A stretch of DNA of 64,000 nt, from NCBI RefSeq assembly GCF_012563325.1, contig NZ_CP046232.1:2321-66320 (forward strand). Reading direction: 5' to 3'. The notes beneath the pieces were generated by a model that saw only the letters and a list, made by a program, of their open reading frames with translations, had not been told where the DNA came from and did not search any database. This DNA comes from Enterobacteriaceae endosymbiont of Plateumaris braccata. GTDB taxonomy: Bacteria > Pseudomonadota > Gammaproteobacteria > Enterobacterales > Enterobacteriaceae. Shown here one piece after another: positions 40,629 to 50,394 of this stretch. A program made the translations under genes and the position numbers. Every line of letters begins with the position of its first letter. Within the stretch, counting starts at the first letter, position 1.

Positions 40629-42044
40629 TTAATAATCAATATTAGAATTATTATAATAATTAGAATAATTATCAAATCGAGCTATTTTATTATTAAAAGT
40701 TAATCTTATAGTACCGATTGGACCATTACGTTGTTTTCCTATAATAATTTCTGCAATACCTTGTAAATTACTATGTTCATTATATACTTCATCTCTATAA
40801 ATAAACATTATTAAATCTGCATCTTGCTCTATAGATCCAGATTCTCTTAAATCAGAATTCATTGGACGTTTATCAGATCTTTGTTCTAAAGATCTATTTA
40901 ATTGCGATAAAGCTAAAACAGGAACATGTAATTCTTTTGCTAATGCTTTTAATGAACGTGATATTTCAGCTATTTCTAATGTCCTATTAAAAGATAATGA
41001 AGGTACTCTCATTAACTGCAAATAATCAACCATAATTAAACTTAATCCATTATATTCTCTAAATATTCTACGTGATCTTAATCTTACTTCAGTAGGAGTA
41101 AGTTCAGAAGAATCATCAATATATATATTTTTTTTTTTTAATAAAAGAGCCATTGTATTTGAAATTTTTTCCCAATCATTATCATTTAATTGTCCTGTTC
41201 GAATACGTGTCTGGTCAACTCTGGAAAGAGAAGCTAACATACGCATCATAATTTGTTCACAAGGCATTTCTAAACTAAATATTAATACTGGTTTTTCTTG
41301 TGATATAGCTGCATTTTCACAAATATTCATTGCAAAAGTTGTTTTACCCATTGATGGTCTAGAAGCAATAATTATTAAATCTGACTTTTGTAATCCGGCT
41401 GTTTTTTTATTTAATGCATGATATCCAGTATCTACTCCTGTAACGCCATGTTTTGTTGATTTATAGAAAGATTCAATTTTAGAAATTGTTACTTCTAAAA
41501 TTTCATCAACTCCTTTAGGTTTTGTATCCTTATTTGTACGTTTTTCTGCTATTTGAAAAATACGAGATTCAGCTAAATTTATTAAATCTTCACTATTTCT
41601 TCCATTAGGAAAGTATCCTGCTTCAGCAATTTCATTTGCAGCTAATATCATTTCTCTAATAATTGCTCTTTCTCGGACAATATCAATATATGCATAAATA
41701 TTAGATATACTAGGAATATTTTTTGATAACTCAGCTAAATATGCAAAACCTCCTACATCATTTAACTTTCTTTTATTTTCTAAAGATTCTGATAGAGTAA
41801 TTAAATCAATTGGTTTTCCAATATCTGTTAATAATTGCATTTCATTAAAAATAATTCTATGAGCAAATGTAAAAAAATCTTGTACAATAATTTTTTCTAT
41901 AACATTTTCCCAACGATTATTATCTAACATTAATCCTCCTAATATTGATTGTTCTGCTTCCAATGAATGAGGAGGTAATTTAATGCCTTCTATATCAAAA
42001 TCTTTTCTAAATTTAGATTTTTTTATTAAATTATTTACTATCAT
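40629..42044 (-). CDS. dnaB: Replicative DNA helicase DnaB
   Basis: Hexameric 5'-3' helicase of the replication fork. 471 residues, the same as E. coli. N-terminal domain PPHSLEAEQSILGGLMLDN (about 22-40); RecA-like C-terminal domain with Walker A SRPSMGKTTF (about 229-238), Walker B LIMVDYLQLM (about 336-345) and the arginine-finger region KQRNGPIGTIRLTF (about 440-453). Conservation is high throughout. dusA lies upstream on the same strand, 77 bp away, as in the E. coli dusA-dnaB neighbourhood minus pspG and qorA. Confidence 0.98.
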   Translation of the reverse strand: MIVNNLIKKSKFRKDFDIEGIKLPPHSLEAEQSILGGLMLDNNRWENVIEKIIVQDFFTFAHRIIFNEMQLLTDIGKPIDLITLSESLENKRKLNDVGGFAYLAELSKNIPSISNIYAYIDIVRERAIIREMILAANEIAEAGYFPNGRNSEDLINLAESRIFQIAEKRTNKDTKPKGVDEILEVTISKIESFYKSTKHGVTGVDTGYHALNKKTAGLQKSDLIIIASRPSMGKTTFAMNICENAAISQEKPVLIFSLEMPCEQIMMRMLASLSRVDQTRIRTGQLNDNDWEKISNTMALLLKKKNIYIDDSSELTPTEVRLRSRRIFREYNGLSLIMVDYLQLMRVPSLSFNRTLEIAEISRSLKALAKELHVPVLALSQLNRSLEQRSDKRPMNSDLRESGSIEQDADLIMFIYRDEVYNEHSNLQGIAEIIIGKQRNGPIGTIRLTFNNKIARFDNYSNYYNNSNIDY

Positions 42045-42121
42045 AAATTAACATTTATAAGCTATAAATATTGATATAATATTTAATTATATAAAATTAT
42101 ACTTTTAAAATTATTATAATT

Positions 42122-43096
42122 TTATATATCTTTTATATAAGATAATGCTTTATTTAATACTTGAATACTACTATTATGTAAATAATTATTTTTATTATTA
42201 ATAAATTTTTTAAAATTTACAGAACCATTTATACCATTAAAAAAATTTAATATAGAAGAAATTATTTTCTTTAAATTAGTACCTTTTTTTAATTCTTCTT
42301 CAATATAAAAAGACATGGATCTAATAATAATTAAAGGAGATTGCGTAATATATTTTTGGTAAAAAATTTCTTGATCAATTTTCATTAAAAATTTAGGATC
42401 ATTAAAAATTTTTCTACCCATCATAACTCCATCTACATATTTTAAATGATTTTTTACTTCTTCTAAAGATTGTATATCTCCATTTATTGATATTTTAATA
42501 TTTGGAAATGTTTTTTTAATTTTATATACAACTTTATAATTTAAACTAGGAATATTAAAATTAATATTAGTTTTTAATTTGTTAAAAAGAAATGCTTTAC
42601 GTGCATGTATAATAAACATATTACAACCACTATTAGATAATATCTCTATAAAATTACATAAAAATGTATAACTATCATCATTATTAATACCAATACGAGT
42701 TTTAATTGTAATAGGTATTGAAACACTATCACTCATTGATTTAATACAATCAGATAAAATATTATATTGTGTCATTAAACATGCACCAAAATTACCTTTT
42801 TGAGATCTAATAGATGGACAACCTACATTTAAATTAATTTCTTTATATCCTAATTTTTCTGCTTTTTTTGAACATAAAGATAATATTTTAGGATTATTTC
42901 CTGCTAACTGTAATGCAATATTATCTCCACAATTATCAAATAAAAGCAATTTATTATTAATAATGGCATTAGAATGTATCATTTCAGTATATAAAAGAGC
43001 ATATTTTGTTAATTTTCTATAAAAATAACGACAATATTTATCAGTTTTTTTAAACATAGGTGCAACTGAAAATCTGTAATAAGGAATTTTATTCAT
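42122..43096 (-). CDS. dusA: tRNA-dihydrouridine synthase DusA
   Basis: FMN enzyme that reduces uridines 20/20a in the tRNA D-loop. 324 residues, E. coli about 330. FSVAPMFKKTD (about 9-19), the catalytic Cys in NVGCPSIRSQKGNFGACLM (about 91-109) and the FMN-phosphate region VDGVMMGRKIFNDP (about 219-232) identify DusA rather than DusB or DusC. ATG at 43096 aligns with the family. Confidence 0.95.
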   Translation of the reverse strand: MNKIPYYRFSVAPMFKKTDKYCRYFYRKLTKYALLYTEMIHSNAIINNKLLLFDNCGDNIALQLAGNNPKILSLCSKKAEKLGYKEINLNVGCPSIRSQKGNFGACLMTQYNILSDCIKSMSDSVSIPITIKTRIGINNDDSYTFLCNFIEILSNSGCNMFIIHARKAFLFNKLKTNINFNIPSLNYKVVYKIKKTFPNIKISINGDIQSLEEVKNHLKYVDGVMMGRKIFNDPKFLMKIDQEIFYQKYITQSPLIIIRSMSFYIEEELKKGTNLKKIISSILNFFNGINGSVNFKKFINNKNNYLHNSSIQVLNKALSYIKDI

Positions 43097-43148
43097 TTGT
43101 AAATTTAATAAATTAAGTAATAAATATTATTTAAATTAATTATATTAA

Positions 43149-44534
43149 TTAATTAATATAATTTTTATTATAAGGATTTTTATTTTCTTTAAATTTTAAA
43201 AAAATAGGAATACCAAAAAATTTTAAATTTTTATATAAAAAATTTAATAAATAACGTTTATAATTATTTTCTAATTTTGTTATTTGATTTCCATGAATAA
43301 TTAAAGTTAATGGATTATATTTACCTACATGTATATATTTTAACTTTATACGATGTTTTTTAATTATAGGAGGTGGAAAATTGTTAATTGCTAAATACAT
43401 AATTTTCATTAATTGTGAAGTCTTAATTTTTTGATTAGTTAAATTATATGTTTTAAATAAAAATTTAAATAAATTTTTTAATCCTATACCATATTTAGCT
43501 GATATAAATATTATAGGGATAAACGGAAATTTAATTCTAATTACCTTTTTTATTTGTTTTATTTTCTGTATATGAATTAAATCATATTTATTAATTGCTA
43601 TAATAATAGGTTTTCCTTGATTAATAATATAATTTATTATAATAGTTTCTTGATTAGAAAATATTTCTTTAGAACCATCAATAATAAATAAAATTATATT
43701 TGATTTTTTTATAGATTTAAAAGAATTTTTAATTATATTTTTTTCTTTATTTTGTACTTTATTTTTTTTTTTAATACCTGCAGTATCAATAATAATTAAA
43801 TTTTTAAAATATTTTGTTACTATTTGATTGATATTTGTTATTGGTATAGTAATACTATCTCTAGTGGTTCCAGCCGAATGATTTACAATCATTCTTTCTT
43901 CTTTAAGAATTGTATTAATTAAAGTAGATTTACCAACATTAGGAATACCTATAATTGATAATATTATATTATTATTTTTAATGTTATTTAAATATTTATA
44001 GTTTTGGTTTTTAATTAATTTTTTTTTAAAGTAAATATTTTTGATATAAGGTAATAATAATATTAATAATTTATTAATACAGTTAATATTAATAATATTA
44101 ATAGGATATAATTTATATCCTAAAGAATAAAATTCTTTTTCATAAAAATCATTATGTTTTCTATTTAAAATAATTATAACATTTTTTTTATGTACTCTTA
44201 TTATATTTATAATTTCATAATCTGTATTTGTTAGATATAATCCTTTTATTATAAATAAAATTAAGTCTGATTCTTTAATAGCTTGAAAAGTTTGTTTGTT
44301 TACTAAAGAATTAATTAATTTTATTTTTTCTTTTTTAACATTATTAATTATGCTACCTGTATCAATACAAATAAATCGATATTTATTTATTTTTACATAT
44401 CCATAATTTCTATCTCTTGTAAATCCAGGGATATCATTAACTAATGCTTTATTAGTTTTAGTTAATAAATTATATAAAGTAGATTTTCCTGAATTTGGTG
44501 ATCCTACTATAGTAACTATAGGATAATTTAACAT
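43149..44534 (-). CDS. der: Double-domain ribosome-assembly GTPase Der (EngA)
   Basis: Tandem GTPase for 50S maturation. 461 residues, E. coli 490. Domain 1: G1 GSPNSGKST (11-19), PGFTRDR and DTGS; domain 2: G1 GIPNVGKST (about 197-205), PGTTRDS (near 220-230), DTAG and NKYD (near 316). A KH-like domain follows, ending FKENKNPYNK. In domain 1 the guanine-specificity motif NKxD is NRKH (nt 44154-44165), while domain 2 is intact. The acidic linker between the domains seen in E. coli is replaced by a short Lys/Asn-rich one. Next to bamB, as in E. coli. Confidence 0.95.
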   Translation of the reverse strand: MLNYPIVTIVGSPNSGKSTLYNLLTKTNKALVNDIPGFTRDRNYGYVKINKYRFICIDTGSIINNVKKEKIKLINSLVNKQTFQAIKESDLILFIIKGLYLTNTDYEIINIIRVHKKNVIIILNRKHNDFYEKEFYSLGYKLYPINIININCINKLLILLLPYIKNIYFKKKLIKNQNYKYLNNIKNNNIILSIIGIPNVGKSTLINTILKEERMIVNHSAGTTRDSITIPITNINQIVTKYFKNLIIIDTAGIKKKNKVQNKEKNIIKNSFKSIKKSNIILFIIDGSKEIFSNQETIIINYIINQGKPIIIAINKYDLIHIQKIKQIKKVIRIKFPFIPIIFISAKYGIGLKNLFKFLFKTYNLTNQKIKTSQLMKIMYLAINNFPPPIIKKHRIKLKYIHVGKYNPLTLIIHGNQITKLENNYKRYLLNFLYKNLKFFGIPIFLKFKENKNPYNKNYIN

Positions 44535-44567
44535 TATTTACTCTCACTATATTACATAATTAATAAT

Positions 44568-45785
44568 TTATAATTTAAACATATATATTATACCATTATA
44601 AGTTTGCAAAATTAATTTATCATGAACTAATAATGATGATTGTATATAATCATTAAATTTTTTAATAAATTTATGACTGATAATATTTCCATTATTAGCA
44701 TTTAAAAAATAAATTTTACCTTGTTTGTCTATAATTATAATATTATTTTTATAATAAATTGGGGTTATGGTTTTTTTATATGCAAATTTTTTTTGTGACC
44801 AAATAATATTTCCTGTATCAATATTTAATGATAAAAGATTATTGTTTATATCAAAAAAATAAATACTATTATTATTAATGATAAAATCACCAGATACTTT
44901 ATATAATTTTTTCCAAATAATATTACCATTAGAAAGATCTAAAGCATTAAAATTTCCATTATATGAAACTACATAAACTATTCCATTTGCAATTATTGGT
45001 TGAGCATCAATATCATTAAAATTTAAAGAATTAAATGAATTAGGAATTTTTGTTAAATCTCTTTGCCAAATTATGAAACCATTATTTAATATGCAAGAAC
45101 TAACAATACCATTATCACTACCAGTTATAATATTATCAAAAAATACTGCTGGTTTTGATGTACCTCTAAATGAATATGGTTCTAAAGGACCTAAACTTAT
45201 TGTCCATAAAATATGACCGTTATTTTTATCTAATCCTTGTAAAATATTATTATCATTATGTACAATTAAAATATTTTTTGAAATAACTGGGTCGGATAAT
45301 ACTTCACTAAAAACAAATGTTTCCCATATTTTATTACCATTTTTATTGTTTAAAGCAATAATTTTACCTTTTTCACTTCCTAAATATAAATAATTATTTG
45401 ATACAACAGGACCACTTGATAATTCTTCAGATAAACAATATGAAAATATACAAAAATTTTTTTTAGCAAGATTTATATTCCATATTATTTTACCATTTTT
45501 CATATTAACACATTTTACTATACCATTTTTATTCGCAATATATATTAATCCATGTTTATACGCTAAATGTAGTTTTGAAAAACTATTATCTGATTTTTTA
45601 ATAATTTTATTAAACCAAATTAATCTAGGATTTATTTGATTTTTTTTAAAAATTTTTAGATTATTTTTATAATATTTCAGTATATTTTTGTAATCTGGAG
45701 AACAATAATTATTGTTATTTGAACATCCAGTTAATATTAAAGAACAAAATATAAAAAATATTAATATTAATTTTTGCAATTTCAT
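44568..45785 (-). CDS. bamB: Outer-membrane assembly lipoprotein BamB
   Basis: Periplasm-facing lipoprotein of the BAM complex that inserts beta-barrel proteins. 405 residues, E. coli 392. Lipoprotein signal 1-20 ends in the lipobox LTGC with lipidated Cys21. The rest is an eight-bladed PQQ-type beta-propeller with repeated DxxNGxIxW-type blades (for example LKNGKIIW-like units NMKNGKIIWNINL, NKNGNKIWETFV, DLSNGNIIWKKLY and NIDTGNIIWSQK). It implies outer-membrane proteins are still assembled. In E. coli yfgM lies between hisS and bamB; here only 165 bp of AT-rich DNA does. Confidence 0.95.
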   Translation of the reverse strand: MKLQKLILIFFIFCSLILTGCSNNNNYCSPDYKNILKYYKNNLKIFKKNQINPRLIWFNKIIKKSDNSFSKLHLAYKHGLIYIANKNGIVKCVNMKNGKIIWNINLAKKNFCIFSYCLSEELSSGPVVSNNYLYLGSEKGKIIALNNKNGNKIWETFVFSEVLSDPVISKNILIVHNDNNILQGLDKNNGHILWTISLGPLEPYSFRGTSKPAVFFDNIITGSDNGIVSSCILNNGFIIWQRDLTKIPNSFNSLNFNDIDAQPIIANGIVYVVSYNGNFNALDLSNGNIIWKKLYKVSGDFIINNNSIYFFDINNNLLSLNIDTGNIIWSQKKFAYKKTITPIYYKNNIIIIDKQGKIYFLNANNGNIISHKFIKKFNDYIQSSLLVHDKLILQTYNGIIYMFKL

Positions 45786-45950
45786 GACTCTCTCTTTAAG
45801 TTAATCATATAAAATATTTTAAAAATAAAAAATTATCTTTTGTATTTATAATATTATAAATAAATTTTTTAATTTTTATTAACAAATATATAAATAATAA
45901 AGAATATTAATTTTTATTAAAAATATAGTAAAATATATAAACAGATTCTT

Positions 45951-47237
45951 TTAATAATTAAAAATTTTTATTAATGTTATTATTAGTTCTTTTTCAAGAA
46001 AAGTTATTTGTTTTTTTAAAAATAAATCTTTTATTGTTAATTGATTATTATTTATTTCTTTTTTTCCAATAATTAAAAGAAAGTGAACTTTTTGCTTAAT
46101 TGCTTGAATAATTTGTTTTTTTAAATTACTAAAATAATAACTAATAACTATTTTTAACAGAGGAAATTTTTTTCTAATTATTTCACGAATAAAAATAGCT
46201 TTACGTAAAGTTAAATCAACATCCATTGGAACAAGATAAATATCTATTAAATAATTTATTTGTAATTTTATTGCATTAATTTTTTTAACTAATAATATTA
46301 AACGTTCTATTCCAATAGCACAACCCATACCATTAATATTATTTTTTTTACTTAATTTAGTAATTAATTTATCATATCTACCACCACCACAAATAGTTTT
46401 ATGAGATCCTAATTGATTAGTAGTCCATTCAAATACAATATCATTATAATAATCTAATCCTCTAACCAAACGATAATTTATAGAAAAATTGATTTTTATC
46501 ATATTTAGTATATCACATAATTTATTTAATTTTATTATGCAATTTTTACTAAGAAAATTTTTTAATTTAGGAGCATTATTTAATAATTCCTGAATATCAG
46601 GATTTTTACTATCTAATATTCTTAAAGGATTTTTATACATTCTTCTCTTACAATCTTCATCTAGTAAATGAAAATATTTTTCTAAATATGCTATAAGTTT
46701 TTTAATATATTTTTCTCTATCTTCAATAGATCCAATAGAATTAATTTCTAAAAAAACATTATTTATAATATTTAGTTCTTTCCAAATATAATATGTCATT
46801 ATAATAATTTCAGAATCTATATAAGGGGATTCTAACCCTAATACTTCAATACCTATTTGATTAAATTGTCTGTATCTTCCTCTTTGTGGCCTTTCATAAC
46901 GAAACATAGGACCATTATACCATAATCTTTGATTTAAGAAATTAAAAGCATTATGCTCTATTACTGCTCTAATACAACCAGCAGTACCTTCTGGTCTCAA
47001 GGTAAGGCTTTCTCCATTTCTATCATTTAAATTATACATTTCTTTTTCTACAATATCTGTCATTTCACCTATTACTTGTTTAAATAAAATACTTTTTTCT
47101 AAAATAGGAATTTTGATTTCTTTATAACCATAATTAATTAATATACGTTTAATAACATTTTCAATATATTCCCATAATTTAGTATCTGGAAAAAAATAGT
47201 CATGCATACCATGAACTGCAGTAATATTTTTAATCAT
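45951..47237 (-). CDS. hisS: Histidyl-tRNA synthetase HisS
   Basis: Class II synthetase for tRNA-His. 428 residues, E. coli 424. Motif 1 region QVIGEMTDIVEKEMY (about 54-68), motif 2 LTLRPEGTAGCIRA (about 78-91) and YERPQRGRYRQFNQIGIE (about 113-130), the histidine-specific LVRGLDYYNDIVFEW (near 258-272), and motif 3 GMGCAIGIERLILL (near 305-318) are present. The anticodon domain is complete. Upstream ispG/rodZ of the E. coli cluster are not here; the divergent neighbour is tadA. Confidence 0.97.
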   Translation of the reverse strand: MIKNITAVHGMHDYFFPDTKLWEYIENVIKRILINYGYKEIKIPILEKSILFKQVIGEMTDIVEKEMYNLNDRNGESLTLRPEGTAGCIRAVIEHNAFNFLNQRLWYNGPMFRYERPQRGRYRQFNQIGIEVLGLESPYIDSEIIIMTYYIWKELNIINNVFLEINSIGSIEDREKYIKKLIAYLEKYFHLLDEDCKRRMYKNPLRILDSKNPDIQELLNNAPKLKNFLSKNCIIKLNKLCDILNMIKINFSINYRLVRGLDYYNDIVFEWTTNQLGSHKTICGGGRYDKLITKLSKKNNINGMGCAIGIERLILLVKKINAIKLQINYLIDIYLVPMDVDLTLRKAIFIREIIRKKFPLLKIVISYYFSNLKKQIIQAIKQKVHFLLIIGKKEINNNQLTIKDLFLKKQITFLEKELIITLIKIFNY

Positions 47238-47347
47238 TTAAATATCTCTTATTAGTAATAATTACATTATATTTTTTATTATTTATATAATATATAAATA
47301 TTTATTTATAATAAGATAAATTTATTATAAATAAAATTTTAATAATA

Positions 47348-47377
47348 TTGACAAATTAATAATCTTAATCCTATATT
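47348..47377 (+). promoter_or_regulatory. Putative sigma-70 promoter upstream of tadA
   Basis: A perfect -35 TTGACA (47348-47353), 18 bp spacer and TATATT (47372-47377), pointing toward tadA 150 bp downstream. It is the only consensus TTGACA in an intergenic region that has a matching -10 here. The 5' leader would be about 140 nt, nearly all A+T, with no recognisable structure. Could also be chance. Confidence 0.42.
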
Positions 47378-47526
47378 TTTATATATACCTAATATGTATT
47401 TTTTTACTTAAAAAATTAACTAAAATTGATTTATTAATTAAAATATGTTATATAATTTTATTTAATTTCATGTTTTATTTATTTTTATATTTAACAAATA
47501 TATTAATAAAAAGGTTATAATTCTGA

Positions 47527-47991
47527 ATGAAAAATGATATTTATTGGATGAATTATGCTTTAAATTTAGCAAAATTAGCAATTAAATCTGGTGAAATACC
47601 AGTTGGTGCTGTAATCATACAAAATAATAAAATTATATCAGAAGGTAAAAATAATTCTATTAAAAAAAATGATCCTACAGGACATGCTGAAATTATAGCA
47701 TTAAGAAAAGCCGGTAAATTTTTAAAAAATTATAGATTATTAAATACAACTATGTATGTAACATTAGAACCATGTTTAATGTGTTCTGGTGCAATTATTA
47801 TTAGTAGAATTAATCGTTTAGTATATAGTATTAGTAATAATAAATATTCTAATATAGGATCTTTTATAGACTTATTAAGTATTTATAATATAAATTATTG
47901 TATAAAAATTAATTCTGGAGTATTAGTTAATGAATGCACTAATACCATTAAAAAATTTTTTTCTTTAAAAAGAAAAAATAAAATACATTAA
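47527..47991 (+). CDS. tadA: tRNA-specific adenosine deaminase TadA
   Basis: Zinc deaminase that converts A34 to inosine in tRNA-Arg(ACG), which is also in this window. 154 residues, E. coli 167. Zinc site and catalytic Glu: HAE (53-55) and PCLMC (82-86). DPTGHAEIIALRKAG and NYRLLNTTMYVTLEPC are close to E. coli. About 12 residues are missing at the ends. AAGG lies about 12 bases upstream of the ATG. glyA follows after 32 bp, and yajL after that, likely one transcript. Confidence 0.95.
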   Translation: MKNDIYWMNYALNLAKLAIKSGEIPVGAVIIQNNKIISEGKNNSIKKNDPTGHAEIIALRKAGKFLKNYRLLNTTMYVTLEPCLMCSGAIIISRINRLVYSISNNKYSNIGSFIDLLSIYNINYCIKINSGVLVNECTNTIKKFFSLKRKNKIH

Positions 47992-48013
47992 TATAATGAA
48001 TTTTAGAAGTTAG

Positions 48014-48040
48014 AGGGAGGTATTTGATTTTGAATCAAAT
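48014..48040 (+). promoter_or_regulatory. glyA ribosome-binding site and start-codon hairpin
   Basis: A very strong Shine-Dalgarno AGGGAGG (48014-48020) is followed by a perfect inverted repeat ATTTGATT (48022-48029) and AATCAAAT (48033-48040). Its three-base loop TTG (48030-48032) is the likely start codon. Spacing from the Shine-Dalgarno to this TTG is 9 bases; to the in-frame TTG at 48024 it is only 3. The hairpin may be coincidental, but it would expose or restrict the start codon. Confidence 0.45.
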
Positions 48041-49301
48041 TATAGATTATTCAAATTATGATATTAAAATATGGAAATTAATTCAAAAAGAAATTAAACG
48101 TCAAGAAGAACATATAGAATTAATTGCTTCTGAAAATTATGCTTCACCTTATGTAATGTATGTTCAAGGTTCTCAATTAACTAATAAATATGCAGAAGGA
48201 TATCCTAATAAAAGATATTATGGTGGATGTAAATATATTGATAAAATAGAAAAAATAGCTATAAATAGAGCTAAAAAATTATTTAATGCAAGTTATGCTA
48301 ATGTGCAACCTCATTCAGGATCACAAGCTAATTTTGCTGTATATTCTGCATTATTAAATCCTGGTGATAAAATAATGGGTTTGGAAAGTTCTCATGGTGG
48401 TCATTTAACTCATGGATCCACAGTTAATTTTTCAGGAAAAATTTATAAAAATATATCTTATAAAGTTAATAATAAAGGCATTATTGACTATAATAATTTA
48501 TTAAAATTAGCAAAAATACATAAACCTAAAATGATAATTGGTGGTTTTTCATCTTATTCTGGAATATGTGATTGGAAAAAAATGAGAGAAATAGCTGATC
48601 TTGTGAAAGCATATTTGCTTATTGATATGGCACATGTAGCAGGTTTAGTAGCAACTGGATTATATCCTAATCCAATACCATACGCTCATGTAGTAACTAC
48701 TACAACACATAAAACTTTAGCAGGACCGAGAGGTGGATTAATTTTAGCTTCAAAAAATATCAATAACCTTTTTAATAAATTAGATTCTTCTGTATTTCCA
48801 GGAACTCAAGGTGGACCTTTAATGCATATTATTGCAGCTAAAGCTGTAGCATTTAAAGAAGCTTCCAAACCAGAATTTTTGATATATCAAAAACAAGTTT
48901 TAAAAAATGCTAAATTAATGGTTTCAATTTTTAAAAAACGTAACTATAAAATTATTTCAAATCATACATATAATCATTTATTTTTAATAGATTTATCTAT
49001 TACAAATATGACTGGAATTAAAGCTGAAAAATTATTAGCAAAGTATAATATTATTGTAAATAAAAATAGCATACCAGATGATTTAGAACCTCCTTTTATT
49101 ACATCAGGTATAAGAATAGGTACTCCCGCAATTACCAGAAGAGGTTTTAAAGAATATGAAGTATCATTAATATCAAATATTATTGCTGATATTCTTGATA
49201 AACAGAACGAAAATATTTTATATATTAAAGAAAAAATATTAGAAATATGTATGAATTTTCCCGTATATAAAATTAAAAAAAATTTTTTAAAAAGGATATA
49301 A
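48030..49301 (+). CDS. glyA: Serine hydroxymethyltransferase GlyA
   Basis: PLP enzyme that makes glycine and 5,10-methylene-THF from serine, the main one-carbon source, feeding FolD. 423 residues from TTG 48030 (E. coli 417). No ATG fits; start chosen by Shine-Dalgarno spacing and because [14 protein letters not shown] aligns with the E. coli N terminus. [14 protein letters not shown] (about 22-35), [12 protein letters not shown] (about 89-100), the PLP lysine in [14 protein letters not shown] (about 221-234) and [18 protein letters not shown] (near 360-377) are conserved. tadA precedes it and yajL starts 5 bp after it. Confidence 0.96.
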   Translation: MNQIIDYSNYDIKIWKLIQKEIKRQEEHIELIASENYASPYVMYVQGSQLTNKYAEGYPNKRYYGGCKYIDKIEKIAINRAKKLFNASYANVQPHSGSQANFAVYSALLNPGDKIMGLESSHGGHLTHGSTVNFSGKIYKNISYKVNNKGIIDYNNLLKLAKIHKPKMIIGGFSSYSGICDWKKMREIADLVKAYLLIDMAHVAGLVATGLYPNPIPYAHVVTTTTHKTLAGPRGGLILASKNINNLFNKLDSSVFPGTQGGPLMHIIAAKAVAFKEASKPEFLIYQKQVLKNAKLMVSIFKKRNYKIISNHTYNHLFLIDLSITNMTGIKAEKLLAKYNIIVNKNSIPDDLEPPFITSGIRIGTPAITRRGFKEYEVSLISNIIADILDKQNENILYIKEKILEICMNFPVYKIKKNFLKRI

Positions 49302-49306
49302 TATAA

Positions 49307-49867
49307 ATGTCAAAATGTTATTCTGTTTTAATTTGTATTACTGATGGTGTAGAAGAAATAGAAACTGTTTCATCTATTGATATTTTAAATAGAAGTAATA
49401 TGAATGTCACTGTAGTAAGCACAACTAATAATTATCATATTGCTTGTGCTCATGGTACAAATTTAATTTGTGATGTTCTTTTAAAAGATTTAAAAAACAA
49501 CGATGATTGTATCGCTATGGTTATTCCTGGAGGTTTACAAGCAGCCAAACATTTTCAATCTAATAATTTATTATTAAAATACATTTATAAATTTAAAGAT
49601 GATCAAAAAATTATAGGTGCAATTTGTGCTACTCCTGCTATTACAATAGTATCAAATAATATTTTTCCCAAAGCAAAAATGACCGGATACTTAGGATTTA
49701 AAAATTTAATTCCATCTGAACAATGGTCAAATGATCCAGTATGTTGGGATAATAAATATAAATTGTTAACAGCACAGAGTGTTAAATATTCTATTGAATT
49801 TAATTTAAAATTAATTAGTATTATTTTAGGTGAAAATATTTCAAAAAATATTTCTTCTAAATTATAG
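49307..49867 (+). CDS. yajL: DJ-1/PfpI family protein YajL
   Basis: Class I glutamine-amidotransferase-like fold of the DJ-1 superfamily; E. coli YajL is an oxidative-stress covalent chaperone, with a debated protein deglycase activity. 186 residues, E. coli 196. The nucleophile Cys lies in GAICATPAI (about 104-112), and the partner Glu in DGVEEIETV (about 12-20). MVIPGG (about 69-74) and KMTGYLGF are conserved. Five bp after glyA, with AAGGAT before the ATG. Other DJ-1 members are possible but YajL fits best by length and motifs. Confidence 0.9.
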   Translation: MSKCYSVLICITDGVEEIETVSSIDILNRSNMNVTVVSTTNNYHIACAHGTNLICDVLLKDLKNNDDCIAMVIPGGLQAAKHFQSNNLLLKYIYKFKDDQKIIGAICATPAITIVSNNIFPKAKMTGYLGFKNLIPSEQWSNDPVCWDNKYKLLTAQSVKYSIEFNLKLISIILGENISKNISSKL

Positions 49868-49974
49868 AATAATTTTATTATTAATAAAATATTTAAAATT
49901 TTTTAATAAAAATTATTAAATATTTTTTACATAAAATTTTTTTAATATATAAAAAATCTATATTAAATCAATAT

Positions 49975-50394
49975 TTAAATTCTTATTTTAGTGACTATTT
50001 TATCTAAAACACCATTTATAAATTTATAACTATTATCTACTCCTCCAAAACATTTTGCTAAACAAATACCTTCATTAATAATCACTTTATAAGGAACATC
50101 TAAACGATTAATTAGTTCATATAAAGAAATTCTTAAAATAGCTTTTTCAATTTGACCTAATTCAAATAATTGACGTGATAAAAAAGGTTTCATTAAATTA
50201 TCTAAATATACACTATTTACTATAACTCCATTTATCAACTCATTAAAATAATTAATATCAATATTTCCAAGATCTTTTATAGATTCATTCAAAAAATAAT
50301 ATTGAATATCACTAAAAGTATTTTTAGATATTTGCCAAGAATAAATTGCTTGTAAAGCATATCTACGAGCTTGATATCTATCTGTAAATTTCAC
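49975..50394 (-). CDS. nusB: Transcription antitermination factor NusB
   Basis: Binds BoxA RNA with NusE/S10 for rRNA antitermination. 139 residues, the E. coli length. [15 protein letters not shown] (about 9-23), [15 protein letters not shown] (about 77-91), [18 protein letters not shown] (about 97-114) and [10 protein letters not shown] are conserved. It starts with GTG that shares one base with the ribE stop (TAGTG), indicating translational coupling. Gene order ribD-ribE-nusB is as in E. coli. Confidence 0.96.
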   Translation of the reverse strand: MKFTDRYQARRYALQAIYSWQISKNTFSDIQYYFLNESIKDLGNIDINYFNELINGVIVNSVYLDNLMKPFLSRQLFELGQIEKAILRISLYELINRLDVPYKVIINEGICLAKCFGGVDNSYKFINGVLDKIVTKIRI

